Shown here: positions 51,001-60,000 of the stretch, in pieces
How positions within the stretch are numbered: the first letter of the stretch is position 1
Layout: each line of letters opens with the position of its first letter
Source of the DNA: Parapristionchus giblindavisi
Taxonomy: Eukaryota > Nematoda > Chromadorea > Rhabditida > Diplogasteridae
Direction: 5' to 3'
Assembly (NCBI GenBank): GCA_943737045.1
Contig: CALSFV010000314.1
Coordinates: forward strand, 241,001-305,000
Length of the DNA stretch: 64,000 nt
Notes under the pieces: model-generated
What the model was told of the DNA's origin: nothing
What the model saw: only the letters and a program-made list of their open reading frames with translations
Database searches by the model: none
Position numbers and translations under genes: made by a program

Positions 51001-54000
51001 GTCGAAAAATCGAAGTGTGATTTCGAAGTCATGTTATATACCATTCGATAGAGGATCAAAAGTTATATAAGAGTACCAAGTTTCAGAAGTTTTCATAATT
51101 CCGTGTTCGAGAAATATCCCATTTTCCGAATTTTGACCTAATTTTTTTGTTTTGATCTCATGGCTTAGTATGTTACTATTATTTCCAGGGACTGAATTTT
51201 TGATATGTTATGTAAAAATGGATGGGCTATCCGAATATCGCGCTTATTTGGACCAACTCGGTGCCATTCATAGTGATATCGCGAGTCATAGTGGTGAACT
51301 CTAACGCCCGAACACCGACGCAGGTTCGAATCCGGGCACAGACATGATTTTTTGCAACTTTTTATTCGGCCCAAATTTAACTTTAAATTATATTTTCATC
51401 TGTTTTATCGTGTTCTTATCATTTTGTTGTGCAAAATAACCATCAACATTATCAGAAATACTTTAAAATCGTATAACTGGTATAGTATCGGCAAAAAGTC
51501 ATGGGACGGGTCGAGAATAAAGTTTTTTTTCGTTTGCTGCGAGTCTGAAAGTAATCATAACCAAATCAAACTCAGCGAAATCAATATTTGATAATTTTCA
51601 AAACTGTCTGCGGAAGAATCATATTTTTAGGATAGCTTCCAAAACTATTTTATGTCCTGATGGCTAATGAAGAGCTATGACTACCATAACCAACACATAA
51701 TGGTTGTATTCTTTGATGAGCTGCTTACGTAGACTCAAAAGATCAGCTTGATTGCTTTCCTGAATCAAAATTCGCTAAAAAAATGAAAATTCGTCCCTTG
51801 ATTTTTTGCCGATACTGTATCTGTACTAGGGTGGCGAGAATTGCTCTCGAATGAGCCTGTTTTGTAGTCTCTATCGAGTCGAGGTCGAATGGAGAGGATA
51901 TTTGTTCCCCTTGGCAGTCTCTATCTCTCTCCCTCGGATAATCGTTTTTAGGTCGAATCGAAGTCGAGTCGAGCGTTTTTCAAGGTCGTGTTTGAACAAA
52001 ACTAGACAAATTATGTATATTTGAAATCAGTATAACGAGATCTTTAAAATGATACACAATTCGCATCAAATAATTCAAATTCAAATTTCTCTTTTTCTTT
52101 GATGAGTACCGTATCCAAATACATTAAATGGGATATGAGTGAGATTGAAGAGTTTAAATCTGATGACGAATTGGAACTTTAATAATAGTTTTGCCATAAT
52201 GATTGTTATCAAATTAATATTATTATTGTATCATAAACCAACAAATTATTAACAAAACATTTTTTTGAAAAAAAAATGTTAGATTTGGCTTCGTTTTATA
52301 GCACTTAATGAGCTCATGTCAGAAGTTTTAAAAGTTTTGAATTTGGTCAATGCACTGCTGAGAAAAACCTTTCCATTCGATTTCGACTCGACTCTTTTTT
52401 GACTATTCGAGACAATGACGGCTCATTCGATGAGAGAGAGATCGTAAATGTCTCTCTCCCCGATAACTCGGCCAAGACTGCCAGTGGGAACGAATGCTCT
52501 TGCGCCATTCTTGCCACCCTAATCTGTACTAAGATTTTTTCTCTCGCTTGCAGTGCTCTCGTCCCTACGCCTCTCCTTATGAAATCTCTTGTTTTTATAG
52601 CTCCGATATATGTTGAAAATATTCGTTAAATTTTTACTCTATTGCTGAACTTTGGTCGCTAATCTTTGTTCTTTGATCTTTGATCTTTGTCAACAATTTT
52701 TCAAACAATTTACGAGAACCGCGATTTGAAGAGTTAAAGTGTAGATTTATCTTCTTTTATCAGAAAATAGCAAATATCGTATTTTAAAGAAGAGGCACTG
52801 TCGAAAAACCGTTATTTTCGCCCGTCCCGTGATTTTTTGCCGATACTATACCAGTTATACGATTTTTAAGTATTTCTGATAATGTTGATGGTTATTTTGC
52901 ACAACAAAATGATAAGAACACGATAAAACAGATGAAAATATAATTTAAAGTTAAATTTGGGCCGAATAAAAAGTTGCAAAAAATCATGTCTGTGCCCGGA
53001 TTCGAACCTGCGTCGGTGTTCGGGCGTTAGAGTTCACCACTATGACTCGCGATATCACTATGAATGGCACCGAGTTGGTCCAAATAAGCGCGATATTCGG
53101 ATAGCCCATCCATTTTTACATAACATATCAAAAATTCAGTCCCTGGAAATAATAGTAACATACTAAGCCATGAGATCAAAACAAAAAAATTAGGTCAAAA
53201 TTCGGAAAATGGGATATTTCTCGAACACGGAGTTATGAAAACTTCTGAAACTTGGTACTCTTATATAACTTTTGATCCTCTATCGAATGGTATATAACAT
53301 GACTTCGAAATCACACTTCGATTTTTCGACTTTTGGTAGATCAAAAATCGATAATTCGGGTCAATTTTTTGGCTGAAGTGTATCCCGCCCCTAGTGACTC
53401 CAACCATCAAATATGAGTCACCTAGGATGATTTTGAAACATTGTGCCCTGCCCCCCCCGCCGCCTCTCCTCCGCTGTAAGGGAGAATGCGTTTTAAGACG
53501 CTTTCTATGAATTATTCAGGTCACTTTTCTTTCCGATTTTGAAGCAGAGTTTTCGACTGATCCTTCGGTACGAGAGGATCATTTCTGCGAATATTGGACC
53601 CTTCCCACCGCACGATACGACCAGAAGATAGCAGCACGCATAACGTAAGTTTCAATTCTTTACCAATTGCTTAATATTGCCTAACGTATCCTTCAATTAC
53701 AAAATCCAGAAAGCAAAGAGTATTAGGTTTATGCGACAGTTCCTTGTCAAAAATTTGTTCCCGGGCATTTCAGTTTTTTTATCGCCGGGGCCTCCAATCT
53801 TAAAGCTCGAAGGCTACTTTCTTCCCCTGCCTAGTGTTGTTTTGCGTCAGTCTATCTAGTCGTCCGGCTGAGAAATGACAAAAGCCGGAAGAATAGATGT
53901 ACTGACGAGAAAATAACCATTTTGCATGGAGAGGGGGTGACCCTCGAGCAGAGACCAAAGCGATAAACAACTAGAAAAATCCAAGAAACCAACGAGTTGT

Positions 54001-57000
54001 ATCAAAATGTACAAAAATTTGAAAGAACCTTATATTATTAATGCATTCATGTAAGGACGAGGATCAGAAGCCTGACAAACAGCGATGATAAATTGGATAT
54101 TATCGCGACCAGTTCGGACGATCCAACCCCAATCAAATCTGAATTGGACAATACATTAGCCATTCCTGACGATCCAGCTGAGACCACCAGAATGGACCAT
54201 CCATCAGTTTGCTCCACGCTTGCTGATAGTTTAGATAAATGTAAGTATGCATGGTTTTCTATATATACATCCTACTTGTGATAATCGTTCCTCTTTCATT
54301 ACTATTAATCACTCGGGGTATGACAGGATTATTTTTCCTTTATGTATCCGTCCACTTTCAGCAACTGCTACTCCATTCATTGGGGATGTCTGGAGATCTA
54401 GTGCTGGCCTTCATCGGACCATTGGATATCGCGTACGCTTCTACACCACAGTATTCTGGTCCAAGCCATTTTTCTTCCAAAGCAAGACAAAGGAGAGACC
54501 ATTGTATTCGAGAGAGTTTGTATGTTGAGCGGTCGTTCTTGCTTTGAAAGTCATGAGAACGCTGTGACACTTTTAATGATAGACCCAGAGTTAATTTTGT
54601 TATATCCGAAGTGTGGTGTAGATAGGACGAAGACGTAGTAAGCTATGCAGCATTATTAGACAGATAGCGAGTAGACGAGTAGAGAGAGGAATAGGCGAAG
54701 TGACTGCTAGTCACACGAGGGACTGACTAGAATGAATGGATAGTCCAGACATTCTTTGTCATAGACAAAGAGTGGAGGCATTATATTCAGATCTAATACA
54801 TATGGAAATATGCCAATCCAATCACATACATAACACCTCCCCCTTAAGATGGGACATCTTACAAAACAATGAGGTAAGATCGAGAAATGATACAATCAAT
54901 CAAAAGGACCACTTAGTGGTATGTCTTCGTAGTTAACATCATTCTCGGTTATTGTTGCTGCTGCCAGTTGTCGTCAGGCTTGCCCTGGATTGCGGTAGCT
55001 GGTGCAGCTGTCATCGGAAACTGTCGCTATGACATGAACATCATTATCATCCATGATGACGTCATCGCCATTCACAATATCAAGCACACAGAATCCATCT
55101 AACATGATCTGCTTAGGCGTCTCCTTACTACAAGAATCAATCCTCCATAATTGACTCCAATGTACTCTTTCTCTTCGTAGATCACTACTGACCTCGACCA
55201 TCACTGAATCTCGCCTTCTCAGTACGATCCAACGGACCCATTCAAACTGAGTAGGCACAGAGTACTCCTTGTAGAAGACCTCATCTCCTGTGCAGAATTT
55301 CCTTTCAACAATATCATTCATCCGATCGTTTTGTTTCACCATATCCTCTGTCAGGATATCTCCGATCGGTAGGAGGTCGACTTCAGCGATCCTCCTCTCA
55401 CCACAGAAAGCGTCAACCGTAATGAGCTTTCTTGGTTCACTTTCAATTGCCATAGGCGTTCTTCTCTCCTTTATCCTGAGAGTAGCCTTTACCTTCGTAC
55501 ATGCTGCTTGACTCTCCTCTGTAGCCTCGGCAAGCATTTCATTGGTCATCTTACTCGTGACCTGTAAGAAGTCCATAGTCTTCATACGTGCTGCTTGACT
55601 CTCTTCCGTAGCCTCGGCAAGCACAGTATCGATCATCCTTACATGATCGATATCATCGGTGGTCATCTTCATTGTGACCGAGAAGACCTCGTGGAGCATC
55701 TTCGCACATGCTGCTTCACTACCTAGGGTAGTCTCAGCCAGTATTCCTTTGATATTCGGCCTGGAGCTCTCGGCACAGACTGTCAGGCAGTTGGCCTCTG
55801 AGCAATCGGACAACCCGATCTGCTTCCACATCTCATCTGATGGCAGTGAGATGTTAGCTTCGTCATCGATTTGCATGGCAATCGAATTCTCCTGTAGACT
55901 CACATAGATACTGTAGTGGTCGGTGCTTGTTCTATCGCCACGCATTTGTTTGATCTCCTTCAGATCACCACTACCATCCATACACACCTCAGCAAAATCT
56001 CCATTCTTGCGACATTGGTTGTAGGTTGTATTCATGTGTCTACCTTGACCGATATCATGGTCTCCTTGTGATGAGACAGCCGTACTGTTGCTCAACTTCT
56101 CCACTACCATCTGTAGTAGATCTATCCTCTCATCCAGTGGATGAATGAGCTCCCTCAGAGCTTTCATTGTCTCTGACTCATGATCTTGTCTGATCTCCTT
56201 ATTTGGTATTGTATTGACTCATACAATCCAATCACTATCCACACGTATTGATGTAATCGCAATTACACTTGTTGATCGCAGTCACCAAATCACAATTTGA
56301 GCAGAGCCTTCGGCCACACAAGTGAAAAATTTGCTCGCAAGCAATCACACTACACACGCTCGCAAGCTGTGTCTGCCGGATAAGTCCGTACTTGAATCGC
56401 AACTCAAGTCTGCCGTACAAAGTACGTAATACTACACGCTCGCAAGCCGTGTCTGCCGGACAAGTCCGTACTTGAATCGCAACTCAAGTCTGCCGTACAG
56501 AGTACGTAATATCAATCCAAGAACAAGAACACGCAGTGAAGACGTCGCCGTATGTCCCGAACGTAAAGTGAAGACGTCACAGAATGTCCCGAGCACGAAG
56601 CGGAAGCGGCAGATGAGCAGCACGTGAAATTCGAATCCTTAGCCAAGAAGTTGTTGGCGTCGGATGGTCCTGGTCGCCAGTTGTTATATCCGAAGTGTGG
56701 TGTAGATAGGACGAAGACGTAGTAAGCTATGCAGCATTATTAGACAGATAGCGAGTAGACGAGTAGAGAGAGGAATAGGCGAAGTGACTGCTAGTCACAC
56801 GAGGGACTGACTAGAATGAATGGATAGTCCAGACATTCTTTGTCATAGACAAAGAGTGGAGGCATTATATTCAGATCTAATACATATGGAAATATGCCAA
56901 TCCAATCACATACATAACAAATTTGATACTCTCCGCTCTGGCAATCTCTCGCTTTCTTTGTCTACGAGAGAGAGCTGTCATAGAGGATAGCAAAGATTGT

Positions 57001-60000
57001 CGGGGTGAGCCTTTAAAGCCTTCTTATATCCAAGTATGATCCTAGCATTGTCCTCGTCCTATTATTGGAGAAAAAAAGTCACAGAAAGATCAGAGAGAGC
57101 GACTACTTTTCATCTTTACTCTTCACAACATCGCACTATATTTATTAATGTATGTGCTTTAAGGTGCCAAACACGAATTACTACATAAATTTCATGTTTA
57201 AAACATACAGCAGTACTAAAGAAACGTATCGATATGTGTGCAGTCACTGCAATACTGCCGGTAAGAAGGCCGGAGGAGGAAAGCGAGCTTGTTTTACGGT
57301 TCGTTTCACAAATTACTGTGCACAAAATCTTTTCAATTCTTTGGAATTTATAATACACAGTATCGTGCAATCTATTTTCCTTTGAAAGCCAGACAAACGA
57401 GAGAGAACTAATGTTTTGTGAGCTTCTTAACGGTCGTTCTGGTTTTCACAAGAACGAGAAGATTATGAATATTCTTAAAGACAGCTCTCATCGACAGGAC
57501 CATCAAATGCTATCACTAAATAAGCATGACCATTAAGATAACTTTCCGTTCCGATAAAGAAGCAGAATTCTTGACTGATCCATCGGAACGTATACAGCAT
57601 TGCTGTGAATATTGGACATTGCCCAAAGCGCGATACGAACATAAAATTGCTGCGCGTATTGCGTAAGTATTCATGTATTCTTCCTGTAAATCAGTTAGTT
57701 ATGAAGATTCTAAAGTCTTCATGACCCCTATGCGCACCAATTATCTATACATATGAATAATCTTCATTTCGTAAAATGTATGCGAACAAAATTTTTAAAA
57801 GAGATGATGGCATAGTGTGAGGGTCCTTCGCTATAGAGAATAGTTTCTGCAAGGGAGGGGGTGAATATCATAAACGAAGGAGGGAAGGTGGAAGGAGAGA
57901 ATGAATATTTTTCGAATAGAAACATTGTGAGGAGACAGACATAGTTATAATTCTAACGTAATGCATGGCATTAATTCGGTACCTGCCGCAGTTTCGAATT
58001 AATAAATTGAGAAACGCAAAAATCTGTGCCAATAGATGTTTATTGTAGTCTGTCAAATTCAGGAAAGCAAAGAGCGTGCAGTACGCACAACACTTACCGG
58101 AAGGTCAGTCAAGCAACCCCAGTGAGGTTATCAACGAAACGAATCTGATTGTTGATGGAGAGGTGTGTTAAACTATATGAGATAGTAGAATGAAATTAAT
58201 ATTTTATGAGTAGTATTGTTCCTCGTAGAATAAATCCATCGCTTATACCTATGGAGCAGCGCACAGTCAAAATCGGAAGAGACAGTAAAAAGGTACACGT
58301 CCACACTTTTATTGCTCTATTATGCTATTATGTACCGTGTTTCAGTCAGTCATGCACATATATCATACATCTTATTATTGTTATCATTGTTGCGGTGATC
58401 TTCGAATACCTAATTAAATTTAATTTCACAGAATAATCAATGCGTTTCAGGGAGCGAATGAAACGTCTTCCAAACATGGGCGATGAATTGAATAATACAA
58501 TTCCCGGACCTTCCGACCCATCCCCACAGCCAGTCTACTCATATTTTAGATAAATGTAAATCAATATTGTAAATACCCTATTGCTTTTCTCGAGATTTAT
58601 CTATCTGTTATTTATTTATTAGTGGCATGAAGTCAATGAAATGTGTAATTTTCTGAGATGTAATGAAATTAAATGAGTAAAAGATGCACCTTGAAATAAT
58701 ACAAGTCTGTCATAGTGCGTATCATAATGCTCTCACACTCACTATCAGTCTTACTTGGAACTATTATAACAACTTGTAAAAAACAACTTGTAGTAATTTG
58801 CTATTATATGAACTTGTGAGGTCCTTGGGTGTTCCCCTGTTAGCTAGAGTTATTGTTTCTTCGTCGTATTACTTCGCCCCTACTTACTGAAGCTTATTCC
58901 CTATTGCGCATTAATTTTCAAAGCATACAAAAATAAAGTTATCATACCCGTTGACGAAGTCGTAACGGGACTTCCATTGAGATCAGTGACCACTGTTGAT
59001 TGTACAGGAATCAAACCAGACCCAGAGCCGGGTCCAGATCCATTAACGGTCGTAGCGGTTCCGGTAACGGAAACTGTCGTGACACCTTGTGTAGCATTCT
59101 GCTTGGTGACCGTCGTCGTGGCATCTTCTAAGGAATCTTTGATATTTATGGAGAAAGATAAAAACGTGAGATAAATAGTTTACTCGATTTTGAGGTAGAG
59201 ATGTCGGTTGCTTCATTATCGTTACTTGATAAGGTTGTACCATCTTTCTTAGTCGTTCCCGTACCTTTTGAAGCTGAAATTATTGTATTTTCATAAATAT
59301 GATCAATTAAAATGTATCATACCAGTAGCATTTCCGATCGTAGATGTGGGCTGGTTGGAGCGGATACTGGTTGAAGTTTCTGCAATGAAAATAGATTAAA
59401 AAATTTGTATCACCACTGGCGACTGCAATCATTAATCTCACTCATTTCGATTTTTTAAATGATCGATTCGTATATAATTTTTGATTAAACCTTATTTACC
59501 GTTCACAGTAGGTAATGTTGATGTTCTTGAACCAGAAACAGTCGAGGTTGAGAAGAATGCCGTACTAGCGGTTGCTAAAAGTTTAAAAAAATAACAATAA
59601 CAATAAAAAAGCTATGAACCAAAAAATTTGAATTTTGAACCAAAAATCAATGTTTCACCGACCGTTTCCTATTCCTGCCGAAGACGTCGAAGGACTTATT
59701 GCGTTGTCATCAGTAGAAGTTGTTGTATTTGTTGTTGTCCCTGTCCCTAAGTAGAGTTTGCTTATCTGCTGTTCAGAAAGATCCGAGGTTTTTACTATTT
59801 CATGACATCCTTCTAAGGTGAAATATTTTCCGATATTATAGATAGTTAGTCTTGCTATCAGTTCATTGTTTGAAATGTTGTCGCTACCTGTTTCAGTGAT
59901 CTTTATACTACTCTTGGTAAAGCTGTCGCTGCCTGTCCATTTATTGAATAAAATAATTAAAATAATAATTTAATTTTTTGAACAAGTCTATTGCGCTCCC

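Larger units (their letters stand above)
54598..56919 (-). mobile_element. Internally deleted LTR retrotransposon, 238-bp LTRs
   Basis: LTRs 54598-54835 and 56682-56919 appear identical, start TGTTAT and end AACA, and are flanked by the 5-bp duplication AATTT (54593-54597 and 56920-56924). On the minus strand a primer-binding site TGGCGACCAGGACC lies two bases inside the right LTR, and a purine tract (TTAAGGGGGAGG) abuts the left LTR. Length 2.3 kb with no reverse transcriptase, so it depends on a full-length relative. It sits in the first intron of module 3, antisense to it. Confidence 0.92.

Noticed and set aside
51165..53166. Two identical 69-codon frames facing each other
   Set aside because: They lie in the two arms of the 50851-53494 fold-back and run through the tRNA-like cassette.
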